This document shows, one piece after another, positions 20,376-34,200 of a DNA stretch of 64,000 nucleotides (the stretch's first letter is position 1; every line of letters begins with the position of its first letter). A model generated the notes under the pieces. The model was given only the letters and a program-made list of their open reading frames with translations. It had not been told where the DNA came from and did no database searches. The stretch is from Nematostella vectensis (lineage: Eukaryota > Cnidaria > Anthozoa > Actiniaria > Edwardsiidae). Where the stretch lies: contig NC_064042.1 of the NCBI RefSeq assembly GCF_932526225.1, forward strand, positions 2,029,001 through 2,093,000, written 5' to 3'. The translations under genes were made by a program, and so were the position numbers.

Positions 20376-21120
20376 GACACTGACAATATCAAAAGTTCGC
20401 TCAGTTTTAGATTATGTTTCTCCTGTTTGGGTCGCTCACTCCGCTCCATTGTGATTTGCTGATCGACTCGATCCAGAAAAAGTTTTTTCTGCCCTCCCGG
20501 TTACAGTAAAAAGACAACCAAGCTGATGGTCAGTCATCTTGCAAGGGAGGTGCAACGAAGACGCTATGTGATGTCCGCATAAGTTATTTCATCATAACTA
20601 GTAAAATTTATTTCACGAGCTACGAAAGTTGTGATGCAACCAAACTAAGGGACCATGTGACATCACTTCATCAATGCGGTCATCATTACTTGCGTTAAAC
20701 GCAAAACCGCGCTATAAAAGAGCGTGCCCAGGCCAGCGACACCTCTAGTTGTCACTTATTCTCAGAGCTGACAAGACCTTGCAGTCGCGCTTCGAATAAC
20801 AGCCTGAATAAGAAGTGACATTATCCTCTGTTCTGCCTGTTCTTTTTTGTTTGAACAATATCCTTAGTTTAAACACTCAAATCCCGAGGGACATTCGTAC
20901 GCGTCTTTTATGCTGTGTAACGGCTGTAAGGATATTATGAGCTCGTAAAAATGGCAGAGAGAAGGTCTGTCTCTTGCTTTCATATCCTCGTATTGGACTT
21001 TTTAAAAGAACGCAGGGGCTATATGCCCGACAGACGGAAAATGCGTCCTTATCCCTTTTATAGGGCGGTTTCGTGTTTAAACTGCATTTTTGCGCTACAG
21101 CGGACAGTAGGAATCCCTAC
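20376..21120. promoter_or_regulatory. Repeat-unit spacer with a TATA-type core promoter
   Basis: Shared with 36319-37190. TATAAAAG at 20713-20720 is preceded by GC-containing sequence and followed about 30 bp downstream by a possible initiator (CTAGTTGTCAC). The same arrangement is at 36619 in unit B. It could be the 5' end of a lost gene or of a transposable element. A short frame at 20951 (MAERRSVSCFHILVL) is interrupted differently in the other copy, so I do not call it a gene. Confidence 0.4.
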
Positions 21121-21215
21121 TTTGGGGGGACTGGGTGTCTTCAAGAGCCCTACCAAAAGGGGACTGGGTGTCTTCAAGAGCTCCACCCCAGAGGGAATGG
21201 GTGTCTCTAAAAGCT
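21121..21215. repeat. 33-bp minisatellite, short form (about 3 copies)
   Basis: GGGGGACTGGGTGTCTTCAA-type units. The homologous site in the next unit (37200-37665) has about 14 copies. Confidence 0.75.
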
Positions 21216-22216
21216 GTACGATGCTGGAATTGCCAGCGCTAGACTCATCATCATCACCGCCGTCATTTCACTAGCTCATGCAATACAATGAAATGGGTGA
21301 TGTTCACCATTTATTTCCATACAATGTTCTTAATCTACAATGTCACTTGAATTACACCATAATGCTTAATGTAATAAATCAGTTAACGCTTAATATGTAC
21401 TATATTTTTCAACGTTTGATTTTATTAAGGACTTAACGCTTAATGTAACACGTTAAAGCTAAATGTAATAACCACAAATTAGAAAGCGAATTTCGATTGA
21501 GCTCTAATAAAAAGAGAGCCAGAGTCTTGTATAGTCATCTCGTACGTCTAGATGAATTGTGCGGCAGAGTTCAAAATGACTTCATATAAGAAAATTGAAT
21601 TAGATCCTAATCATTTTCATTCACGAATAAGCATAAAGAGATTTAAGAATAGGTCATAAGAACTATTAAAATCATTATTATCAGATAAGTAATGAGATGC
21701 AAGTTCAAGTGAACAAAGTAAAAAAGGCCAACAAAAGCAAAAACTAGCTCGACCTAGACAAAAGCTCGCGGTGGGTGCTTATTTACAGGAAGGTGCTTAT
21801 TCGAATCATTACAGTATTAGATGCTACTTACAAACCCCTCCACTCGTTACACCCGATACCGTGGACACAAAGTTTTACGAAAATTGGCCAATTACCCCAT
21901 GCGAGATTCAAAGATTGATTGACATTGATTGGCACAAATTTGATAACCAGAAGCATTCTACCGATGTACACTGAAGCATTTCCTTTGACATGCTGGTTAT
22001 GGTTAGAGGTGGAGTTTTAAGAAAATCGGCCAATTAGCACGAATTTTAAAATTAGGAGGATTTCATTGTTTTCTGATGTGCAGCAAAGCATTCATTTGCC
22101 ATGATTGGCTACTGACGATGATGCTAATAAGATAGCGCGTGCTTAAAGGGTTACTCCACAAAACTGCAAAAGTGTCTCCACGGTAGCGTGCGTCGCACTG
22201 TAAATGGTGGTGGTGT
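21216..22216. other. 3' flank of gene B
   Basis: No gene is seen. It contains a conserved minus-strand AATAAA (TTTATT near 21309), several dispersed CGCTTAATGTAAC motifs (21360-21470), and an old MITE with degenerate inverted ends (21846-22202). Confidence 0.5.
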
Positions 22217-25200
22217 TTAGTTACGTACAAAGTTGGCAGGCCTGATTTTCATTTCAGATCGCTTGAGAGAATACTCATAGCCCTTCCATGTGCTCCAGTT
22301 AATACCGTTATGTAAAGCCTCTCCCCCTTGGAAATACTTACCGTTCAGATTGCTATTGCTACAACTGTTATACCACCACGCACCCGTCTTGTGTATCGCA
22401 CAATTATCAGGTGGGAAGTTGTCATGTTCCCGGTCCTTTGTGGTGAATGCCATTCCTCGGTGGATAGAGAGCGAGTCACCAGCTGTCCCTGTGACCAATA
22501 GTAACAAACCACGCCTTTATAGTGAGGAAATTTGTTGGATTGGGTATTTGATTCGGGTCATTTTATTGGAAAGAACAAGTCGAAACAACGCAGGTTTCCT
22601 TTGTTGATACATATCATATCAGAAAACGCAGGGGCGGATCTCGCCTTTTGCTAAATGGGGGGGGGGGGGGGTTGGCTAAGTGACAATGGGGGGAGGGGGT
22701 AATTTTATGTTGTTACATATGGCTTTCTGGTAGGCCAAAGGGGGGGGGGTCAACCCCCAAACCCTCCCCCTAGATCCGCTACTGAAACGACATTTACATG
22801 TGCATGTACCAAATCGTACACATATATAAAGCAATTCTGTGCTTGTCCGTCGCATACCCAGCACATACAAGCTCTCGGGTGGTTCCCTTTCCATATTTTT
22901 TCACGCGCTACATACATAGATTTTTCGCAAATACCGCCAGGGCTCCGAGCCGGATATGCTTGTTTGGCTCTTATGGAAATTCGCAGAAAAAACTGTGGAA
23001 ATATGGTTGAATGGAAAAACACAGTATTTACTTCCTGGAAATAGGTTATGGAAGAGCCCTACGCAGTTATTTGCATTTAAAGTATTTTTTTTTCTATAAT
23101 GGTAACGATGGCGTTTTCCTACACACCTGAGTAAGATCCAAGCGTCAGAACATAGTTTCTGTTCTCTGCAGACACGGCAAAGTGATCGTACACGGCATAT
23201 CTAGTAGCACCAGCCCAGTCCATCAAGTCAACGCGAACTGTGGTATTAGTCTGATTGGTCAGAAGATGGATCTTGTCAAGTCCAAGCCAGAATTCCCCCG
23301 TCTCGTTGCCGAACCCGCGCTTGTAGTAAGCCCATCCGAGATAGAAGTCCACTGACCCGTCTTGTCTTCTCTGGAACACGGTCCATCCCCCGCCATCTGT
23401 AGTCTGGTCACAGTAAACCTGGATTGAAATCACAATGACCAGAATGGGCCCAACACTTTGACACCAACCAGAACAACAAGATATCAAGATAAAAACGTTT
23501 TTCTGTGTATAAACCACTCTCCTCCTTTTTTCTGACGGTCTCCATGTGTACATATCGCTCTTTTCCTTACCCTGATGGTCTTTCTGTGTACACACCATTC
23601 TGTTTACTTACCCTGATGGTCTCCCTGTGTACACACCGCTCTGTTCCTTACCCTGATGGTCTCTCTGTGTACACACCGCTCTGTTCCCTTACCCTGATGG
23701 TCTCCCTGTGTACTCACCGCTCTGTTCCTTACCCTGATGGTCTCTCTGTGTACACACCGCTCTGTTTCTTACCCTGATGGTATCCCTGTGTACACACCAC
23801 TCTGTTTACTTACCCTGATGGTCTCCCTGTGTACACACCGCTCTGTTCCTTACCCTGATGGTCTCCCTGTGTACACACCGCTCTGTTTACTTACCGTGAT
23901 GGTCTCCCTGTGTACACACCGCTCTGTTCCTTACCCTGATGGTCTCCCTGTGTACACACCGCTCTGTTCCTTACCCTGATGGTGTCCCTGTGTACACACC
24001 GCTCTATTTCTTACCCTGATGGTATCTCTGTGTTGGATGCCGATCTTTATTAGTTTGATATCGATTTTTTAATTTACAGAATAAAAATATTAATAATAGA
24101 ACTCTGTTAGCTAGGGTTTTCGGCTTCATAAGACCGAGTGGTGGCGTCTGCCGGCTCCCCCGCTTTGGCCCATAACTAGCATGGGGTAGAGCGAGGCTCT
24201 CGCCTCGGAAATAATTGTGATAGTTGATTTTAAAAATAACATAGGACCGTAACAAAAAGATAAACAAATGATTTGCGTTGTCATGGTATATTTTATCAAC
24301 GCACATGCCAAATTCTCTCTCATCGGTAGCGGGCCTATTAATTACAGCCGCGCTGGTTGAATTAGGCTCTGTAGACCTTAATATATTACTCAGAGAACTC
24401 ATTGAAAGAAAATTTATAGGAAAATTCATGTGCACCACCTATTTTTGCTTATTTGATAAACTAAAACCAGTCATATTTGCATGTTAGCAAGAGGAATGTA
24501 AAAAAAGCCGCATGGGTCCTTGGTTTCAGTAGGTTTTCCTTCTTCTTTAAATGTAACTTTTTATAGCTATTTATATGTTTTTTGGGGGGGGCTCGGAATT
24601 CAATAGAATACAGCTTAAATGATATAAATCGTTTTCAAATATGTGCGTTTTGATCTTTTTTTTTGTCTCATAAAAAAGGTATGAAAATCTTACCACAGGG
24701 AACCCGCAACACCAGATTAAAAAAAAGAATTGCTCTTTATCTATGGATCCGCCAATGGTACCGGTGGACACCGGTCTCAGTATTGATTACCATCCCCTAG
24801 AGTATATTTATACCAAGTTTGGTGCTTGTGTCCGCTGTGTATAGATTGAGCTCTTTTTGTGCGCTAAGCGACCCGACTATACCCTGATGGTGTCCCTGTG
24901 TACTCACCTCTCTGTTCCCTTACACTGATGGTCTCCCTGTGTACACACTGTTCTGTACTCTTACCCTGATGGTCTCCCTGTGTAAACACTGTTCTGTACT
25001 CTTACCCTGATGGTCTCCCTGTGTACACACTGTTCTATTCCTTACCCTGATGGTCTCCCTGTGTACACACTGTTCTGTACTCTTACCCTGATGGTCTCCC
25101 TGTGTACACTCTGTTCTGTACTCTTACCCTGATGGTCTCCCTGTGTACACACTGTTCTGTACTCTTACCCTGATGGTCTCCCTGTGTACACTCTGTTCTG

Positions 25201-28200
25201 TACTCTTACCCTGATGGTCTCCTTGTGTACACACTGTTCTATTCCTTACCTTGATGGTCTCCCTGTGTACACATTGTTCTGTACTTTTACCCTGATGGTC
25301 TCCCTGTGTACACACTGTTCTGTACTCTTACCCTGATGGTCTCCCTGTGTACACACTGTTCTGTACTCTTACCCTGATGGTCTCCCTGTGTACACACTGT
25401 TCTGTTCCTTACCCTGATGGTCTCCCTGTGTACACACTGTTCTGTACTCTTACCCTGATGGTCTCCCTATGTACACACTGTTCTGTACTCTTACCCTGAT
25501 GGTCTCCCTGTGTACACATTGTTCTGTACTCTTACCCTGATGGTCTCCCTGTGTACACACTGTTCTATTCCTTACCCTGATGGTCTCCCTGTGTACACAC
25601 TGTTCTGTACTCTTACCCTGATGGTCTCCCTGTGTACACACTGTTCTGTACTCTTACCCTGATGGTCTCCATGTGTACACTCTGTTCTGTACTCTTACCC
25701 TGATGGTCTCCTTGTGTACACACTGTTCTGTACTCTTACCCTGATGGTCTCCCTGTGTACACACTGTTCTGTACTCTTACCCTGATGGTCTCCCTGTGTA
25801 CACATTGTTCTGTACTCTTACCCTGATGGTCTCCCTGTTTACACACTGTTCTATTCCTTACAATGATAGTCTCCCTGTGTACACACTGTTCTGTACTCTT
25901 ACCCTGATGGTCTCCCTGTGTACACACTGTTCTGTACACTTACCCTGATGGTCTCCCTGTGTACACATTGTTCTGTACTCTTACCCTGATGGTCTCCCTG
26001 TGTACACACTGTTCTGTTCCTTGCCCTGATGGTCTCCCTGTGTACACACTGTTCTATTCCTTACCCTGATGGTCCCCCTGTGTACACACTGTTCTATTCC
26101 TTACAATGATGGTCTCCCTGTGTACACACTGTTCTGTACTCTTACCCTGATGGTCTCCCTGTGTACACATTGTTCTATACTCTTACCCTAATGGTCTCCC
26201 TGTGTACACTCTGTTCTGTTCCCTTACCCTGATGGTCTCCCTGTGTACACACTGTTCTATTCCTTACCCCGATGGTCTCCCTGTGTACACATTGTTCTAT
26301 ACTCTTAGCCTAATGGTCTCCCTGTGTACACACTGTTCTATTTCTTACCCTAATGGTCTTCCTGTGTACACACTGTTCTATTCCTTACCCTGATGGTCTC
26401 CCTGTGTACACTCTGTTCTGTACTCTTACCCTGATGGTCTCCCTGTGTACACACTGTTCTGTTCCTTACCCTGATGGTCTCCCTGTGTACACACTGTTCT
26501 ATTCCTTACCCCGATGGTCTCCCTGTGTACACATTGTTCTATACTCTTACCCCGATGGTCTCCCTGTGTACACTCTGTTCTGTAATCTTACCCTGATGGT
26601 CTCCTTGTGTACACACTGTTCTGTTCCTTGCCCTGATGGTCTCTCTGTGTACACTCTGTTCTGTACTCTTACCCTGATGGTCTCCCTGTGTACACACTGT
26701 TCTATTCCTTACCTTGATGGTCTCCCTGTGTACACATTGTTCTGTACTCTTACCCTGATGGTCTCCCTGTGTACACACTGTTCTGTTCTTTGCCCTGATG
26801 GTCTCCCTGTGTACACACTGTTCTATTCCTTACAATGATGGTCTCCCTGTGTACACACTGTTCTGTTCCTTACAATGATGGTCTCCCTGTGTACACACTG
26901 TTCTCTACTCTTACCCTGATGGTCTCCCTGTGTACACTCTGTTCTGTACTCTAGCCCTGATGGTCTCCCTGTGTACACACTGTTCTGTACTCTTACCCTG
27001 ATGGTCTCCCTGTGTACACACTGTTCTATTCTTTACCCCGATGGTCTCCCTGTGTACACACTGTTCTGTACTCTTACCTTGATGGTCTCCCTGTGTACAC
27101 ACTGTTCTGTACTCTTACCCTGATGGTCTCCCTGTGTACACACTGTTCTGTACTTTTACCCTGATGGTCTCCCTGTGTACACACTGTTCTATTCCTTACC
27201 CTGATGGTCCCCCTGTGTACACACTGTTCTATTCCTTACAATGATGGTCTCCCTGTGTACACACTGTTCTATTCCTTACCCCTGATGGTCTCCCTGTGTA
27301 CACATTGTTCTATACTCTTACCCTAATGGTCTCCCTGTGTACACTCTGTTCTGTTCCCTTACCCTGATGGTCTCCCTGTGTACACACTGTTCTATTCCTT
27401 ACCCCGATGGTCTCCCTGTGTACACATTGTTCTATACTCTTAGCCTAATGGTCTCCCTGTGTACACACTGTTCTGTTTCTTACCCTAATGGTCTTCCTGT
27501 GTACACACTGTTCTATTCCTTACCCTGATGGTCTCCCTGTGTACACTCTGTTCTGTACTCTTACCCTGATGGTCTCCCTGTGTACACACTGTTCTGTTCC
27601 TTACCATGATGGTCTCCGTGTGTACACACTGTTCTATTCCTTACCCCGATGGTCTCCCTGTGTACACATTGTTCTATACTCTTACCCCGATGGTCTCCCT
27701 GTGTACACACTGTTCTGTACTCTTACCCCGATGGTCTTCCTGTGTACACACTGTTCTGTACTCTTACCCTGATGGTCTCCCTGTGTACACACTGTTCCGT
27801 ACTCTTACCCTGATGGTCTCCCTGTGTACACTCTGTTCTGTACTCTTGCCCTGATGGTCTCCCTGTGTACACACTGTTCTGTACTCTTACCCTGATGGTC
27901 TCCCTGTTTACACACTGTTCTGTACTCTTACCCTGATGGTCTCCCTGTGTACACACTGTTTTGTACTCTTACCTTGAAAGCCTCCCTGTGTACACACTGT
28001 TCTGTTCCTTACCCTGATGGTCTCCCTGTGTACACACTGTTCTGTTCCTTACCCTGATGGTCTCCCTGTGTACACTCTGTTCTGTACTCTTACCCTGATG
28101 GTGTCCTTGTGTACAAACTGTTCTGTTCCTTACCCTGATGGTCTCCTTGTGTACACACTGTTCTATTCCTTACAATGATGGTCTCCCTGTGTACACACTG

Positions 28201-31200
28201 TTCTGTACTCTTACCCTGATGGTCTTCCGATGTACACATTGTTCTGTACTCTTACCCTGATGGTCTCCCTGTGTACACACTGTTGTGTACTCTTACCCTG
28301 ATGGTCTCCCTGTGTACACTCTGTTCTGTACTCTTACCTTGAAGGTCTCCCTGTGTACACATTGTTCTATACTCTTACCCCGATGGTCTCCCTGTGTACA
28401 CATTGTTCTATACTCTTACCCTGATGGTCTCCCTGTGTACACACTGTTCTGTACTCGTACCCTGATGGTCTCCCTGTGTACACACTGTTCTATTCCTTAC
28501 CTTTATGGTCTCCCTGTGTACACATTGTTCTGTACTCTTACCCTGATGGTCTCCCTGTGTACACTCTGTTCTGTACTCTTACCCTGATGGTCTCCCTGTG
28601 TACACACTGTTCTGTACTCTTACCCTGATGGTCTCCCTGTGTACACACTGTTCTGTACTCTTACCCTGATGGTCTCCCTGTGTACACACTGTTCTGTACT
28701 CTTACCCTGATGGTCTCCCTGTGTACACACTGTTCTGTTTCTTACCCTGATGGTCTCCCTGTGTACACACTGTTCTGTACTCTTACCCTGATGGTCTCCC
28801 TGTGTACACACTGTTCTGTACTCTTACCCTGATGGTCTCCCTGTGTACACACTGTTCTGTTTCTTACCCTGATGGTCTCCCTGTGTACACACTGTTCTGT
28901 ACTCTTACCCTGATGGTCTCCCTGTGTACACTCTGTTCTGTTCTCTTACCCTGATGGTCTCCCTGTGTACTCACCTCTCTGTTCCCTTACCCTGATGGTC
29001 TCCCTGTGTACACTCTGTTCTGTACTCTTACCCTGATGGTCTCCCTGTGTACACACTGTTCTGTTCCTTACCCTGATGGTCTCCCTGTGTACACACTGTT
29101 CTGTACTCTTACCCTGATGGTCTCCCTGTGTACGCACTGTTCTGTACTCTTACCCTGATGGTCTCCCTGTGTACACACTGTTCTGTTCCTTACCCTGATG
29201 GTCTCCCTGTGTACACATTGTTCTGTACTCTTACCCTGATGGTCTCCCTGTGTACACACTGTTCTGTACTCTTACCCTGATGGTCTCCCTGTTTACACAC
29301 TGTTCTGTACTCTTACCCTGATGGTCTCCCTGTGTACACACTGTTCTGTTCCTTACCCTGATGGTCTCCCTGTGTACACACTGTTCTGTACTCTTACCCT
29401 GATGGTCTCCCTGTGTACACTCTGTTCTGTACTCTTACCCTGATGGTCTCACTGTGTACACACTGTTCTGTACTCTTACCCTAATGGTCTCACTGTGTAC
29501 ACACTGTTCTATTCCTTACCCTGATGGTCTCCCTGTGTACACACTGTTCTGTACTCTTACCCTGATGGTCTCCCTGTGTACACTCTGTTCTGTACTCTTA
29601 CCCTGATGGTCTCCCTGTGTACACACTGTTCTATTCCTTACCCTGATGGTCTCCCTGTGTACACACTGTTCTGTACTCTTACCCTGATGGTTTCCCTGTG
29701 TACACACTGTTCTTTACCTTACCCTGATGGTCTCCCTGTGTACACTCTGTTCTGTACTCTTACCCTGATGGTCTCCCTGTGTACACACTGTTCTGTACTC
29801 TTACCCTGATGGTCTCCCTGTGTACACACTGTTCTGTACTCTTACCCTGATGGTCTCCCTGTGTACACACTGTTCTGTTTCTTACCCTGATGGTCTCCCT
29901 GTGTACACACTGTTCTGTACTCTTACCTTGATGGTCTCCCTGTGTACACACTGTTCTGTTTCTTACCCTAATGGTCTCCCTGTGTACACACTGTTCTGTA
30001 CTCTTACCCTGATGGTCTCCCTGTGTACACTCTGTTCTATACTCTTACCCTGATGGTCTCCCTGTGTACTCACCTCTCTGTTCCCTTACCCTGATGGTCT
30101 CCCTGTGTACACTCTGTTCTGTACTCTTACCCTGATGGTCTCCCTGTGTACACACTGTTCTGTTCCTTACCCTGATGGTCTCCCTGTGTACACACTGTTC
30201 TGTACTCTTACCCTGATGGTCTCCCTGTGTACACACTGTTCTGTACTCTTACCCTGATGGCCTCCCTGTGTACACACTGTTCTGTTCCTTACCCTGATGG
30301 TCTTCCTGTGTACAACTGTTCTATTCCTTACCCTGATGGTCTCCCTGTGTACACACTGTTCTGTTCCTTACCCTGATGGTCTCCCTGTGTACACACTGTT
30401 CTGTTCCTTACCCTGATGGTCTCCCTGTGTACACTCTGTTCTGTTCCTTACCCTGATGGTCTCCCTGTGTACACTCTGTTCTGTACTCTTACCCTGATGG
30501 TCTCCCTGTGTACACACTGTTCTGTACTCTTACCCTGATGGTCTCCCTGTGTACACACTGTTCTGTACTCGTACCCTGATGGTCTCCCTGTGTACACTCT
30601 GTTCTGTACTCTTACCCTGATGGTCTCCCTGTGTACAAACTGTTCTGTTTCTTACCCTAATGGTCTCCCTGTGTACAAACTGTTCTGTTTCTTACCCTGA
30701 TGGTCTCCCTGTGTACACACTGTTCTGTACTCTTACCCTGATGGTCTCCCTGTGTACACACTGTTCTGTACTCTTACCCTGATGGTCTCGCTGTGTACAC
30801 TCTGTTCTGTACTCTTACCCTGATGGTCTCCCTGTGTACACATTGTTCTGTACTCTTACCCTGATGGTCTCCCTGTGTACACACTGTTCTGTACTCTTAC
30901 CCTAATGGTCTCCCTGTGTACACATTGTTCTGTACTCTTACCCTGATGGCCTCCCTGTGTACACACTGTTCTGTACTCTTACCCTAATGGTCTCCCTGTG
31001 TACACATTGTTCTGTACTCTTACCCTGATGGTCTCCCTGTGTACACACTGTTCTGTACTTTTACCCTAATGGTCTCCCTGTGTACACATTGTTCTGTACT
31101 CTTACCCTGATGGCCTCCCTGTGTACACACTGTTCTGTACTCTTACCCTAATGGTCTCCCTGTGTACACATTGTTCTGTACTCTTACCCTGATGGCCTCC

Positions 31201-34200
31201 CTGTGTACACATTGTTCTGTTCTCTTACCTTGATGGTCTCCCTGTGTAGAATGATTCCTTACCTTGAACGCATCGCCGCCCTGTAATGGCTTTACTGTGT
31301 ACAAACCGTTGCTCTTTCCTCCGGCTTTCAGCACATCGAGGCAGTTTCTCGCTGCAGTAAACAAACATTCATCAGTCCTGATAGTTGGATTCAACGGATG
31401 TGAGCCCTACTAGCCAAAACCAATCAATGGACATTATAGACGACGCTTGTAAATCGCGCGCTCTGATTGGTCAGCATAATCGCGCTCGCTCACCAAAACA
31501 AGATTGTAACTACTGCGTCTCGTTGCGTATTTTTTTTTTATTCGTGACACGCTTCGACGTCATCTGTGCATCTATTTGAGGACAGACGCACAAAAAAATG
31601 AGATCTACTGTATTTGTTAAATAACTAATGTTAACAGCAACAACTGACGCGGATCTGTAGTAATTCATCCGTGAAAGCTGCGAATGGTAATAACTCAACT
31701 CAAGTATGAGCTGCCTAATCTCATTCTGTGAATTGGTGAATTTTTTCGCTTTTTTAGATGTCAGAATTTTGTCTTGGATCCGCCCCTGAATTCCAGCCTT
31801 AATCGACGGCCATCTTGGTTAGTGCGTTATCATACATTCAATTTACCTTCTTTTTTCGGTGGGCCCTTCTTTAAATGACAAGGTTTGCCTGTCAAGAAAA
31901 TGGAAATCTTTTGAAACGTACTATATACAGCAATCTAAAGCAGACGCGTACACCTTGGTGTCCTAAAAAGTGGGTCATTTTTTATTAACGAATCTTCAAA
32001 TACTATGCTTTTTTCATATGGTGCCTATTGTAAAATACAATACCACGAAAGCCACACGGCAGAGCGCGCCTAATTAATCGCCACAGGCAACCCGCTCAAT
32101 AATTATGTTTCCCCTATTACTTCTTATTTTCTTCTAATTTTGGCGACTGGGTAAGAGTCTGATCAAACGGGCAAGGCGCCTTGTCCCGCAAGCCATATTC
32201 CACAATATTTACAATGCACTTGTTCAACCTTTTTTTGATTATTGTAATGTTGTTTGTGGGAACTGTACTGTTACATTACATAACAAACTACAGAAATTGC
32301 AAAACAGCAGTAGTGTATATTGTACTATTGTATATTGTAGTAGTGTATATTGTCGTGGTGTATATTGTCGTAGTGTATATTGTCGTAGTGTATATTGTAA
32401 AGAGCTGATGAATTTCAACCGTGTTTAAAAAAAAATTGGAAGACTAATTAAAAGCATTTGTTTTTGTGTCCAAATGTAGTTGGTGCTAGCACAAGCGATG
32501 CGAGACAATAAAGACTTACCAAAAATATTAGATCACAAATGTACTTATAACTAAATAAGATTAAACCTATTTACAAACTTTCTTGAACTTATACACAATA
32601 AAATATTGACTGAAACTCCAAACCAAAACCTAAATCCTAAATTCCTAAACACAACCAAACTCTGTCAACTCTCAATCCAAATCCCCGAAAAACTCGTTGT
32701 CCAAGCTTAATCCTGATAACAGTGATTATTGGCAATCAAATAACCGGAGCCAATGAAATCCACATAAAAATTCAACAATTAACAATTAACTAACAATGTA
32801 CATATCAGAACACATCTGTTAGCCTCCAACCCAACATGTACATGTATTGCGTTAGCGGCCATTTTTGACGCCGGTGAAAGTCAAACAGTTGTGAGAGTTG
32901 TTAGACCGCAGCTATATATGAGTGCAGGAAAATATACAAGAGTGCTACAGCATCTTTGTAAGTCTAAAAAGCCAATTTTATTTACATGTATTTCTTTTTC
33001 ACTTGATACCTCTGAAACACTGTGTGTTTTAATACATGGATTTTCCAAGTGCAATCCTGTTGAAATTAGGTGTATAGGTCGCGGGTCGCGGGTCGCGGGT
33101 GCGGGTTTCCAGGTTGCGGGCTTGAAAAAGCTTTTGCCCTGCTTAACTATTGGGAATAATAATGAGACCCGCTTCACCGCGTGGTTTCCAAAATAAAGGT
33201 CTTCATAATCTTTAGAAATCATGAGGTGATTTGTCTTTTACACAGGGTATACCATACGATGACAACGATCTTTTCCCTTAGATTATCTGGATGTGAAATA
33301 TATTTCTCTTAGATTGTCCTGGATATGAAATATAATTTGAGTTTGCGAAATCGTGCGATATTTCACTATGCACGGTAGCAAACAAATGACTCATCAAAAT
33401 AATAAATATTAGAGCAAGTATTGTTTCCTGTAACCATTTTGCATTTTTGAGTGGCGAAGTCAATGAAATAAATAACATAAAAATGAAATTAAATAAAAGT
33501 AAAGCAAATGTCAAAGCCTTGGAATTGGATAGATACTTTGGAAGGAATTTTGATTTTTTACTCTTTTAGCTTCAAAAAGTTTGCAGACCCGTTTATGTGA
33601 ATTTGATCATAGAAATACATCACTAATGGAACCCTCGATTAATCGTAACTCCGCGTTAACTCGAGACTACATTAGAACAACAAAAGCTCGCCGAACCCTC
33701 GATAAATCGTCCCTCTGAGTTAACTCGAGACTACATTAGAACAACGCAAGCTCGCCGAACCCTCGATAAATCGTCCCTCTGAGTTAACTCGAGACTACAT
33801 TAGAACAACAAAAGCTCGCCGAACCCTCGATAAATCGTCCCTCTGAGTTAACTCGAGACTACATTAGAACAACAAAAGCTCGCCGAACCCTCGATAAATC
33901 GTCCCTCTGAGTTAACTCGAGACTACATTAGAACAACGCAAGCTCGCCGAACCCTCGATAAATCGTCCCTCTGAGTTAACTCGAGACTACATTAGAACAA
34001 CAAAAGCTCGCCGAACCCTCGATAAATCGTCCCTCTGAGTTAACTCGAGACTACATTAGAACAACAAAAGCTCGCCGAACCCTCGATAAATCGTGCCTCC
34101 GAGTTTTCCTCTGACCTTTACGCTTCCTCACAAATTCGCTCACATGGCGTTTTCAAGCCATTTATCAATAAAAATCAACATCAATAAAAAAAATTGTTTT

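Noticed and set aside
20951-21274. Small gene starting MAERRSVSCFHILVL
   Set aside because: The duplicate at 36839 has a frame-changing deletion, and the frame runs into the 33-bp minisatellite.
24885-31250. CRISPR-like array
   Set aside because: Units are contiguous 40-41-bp repeats with no unique spacers, in a eukaryotic intron.
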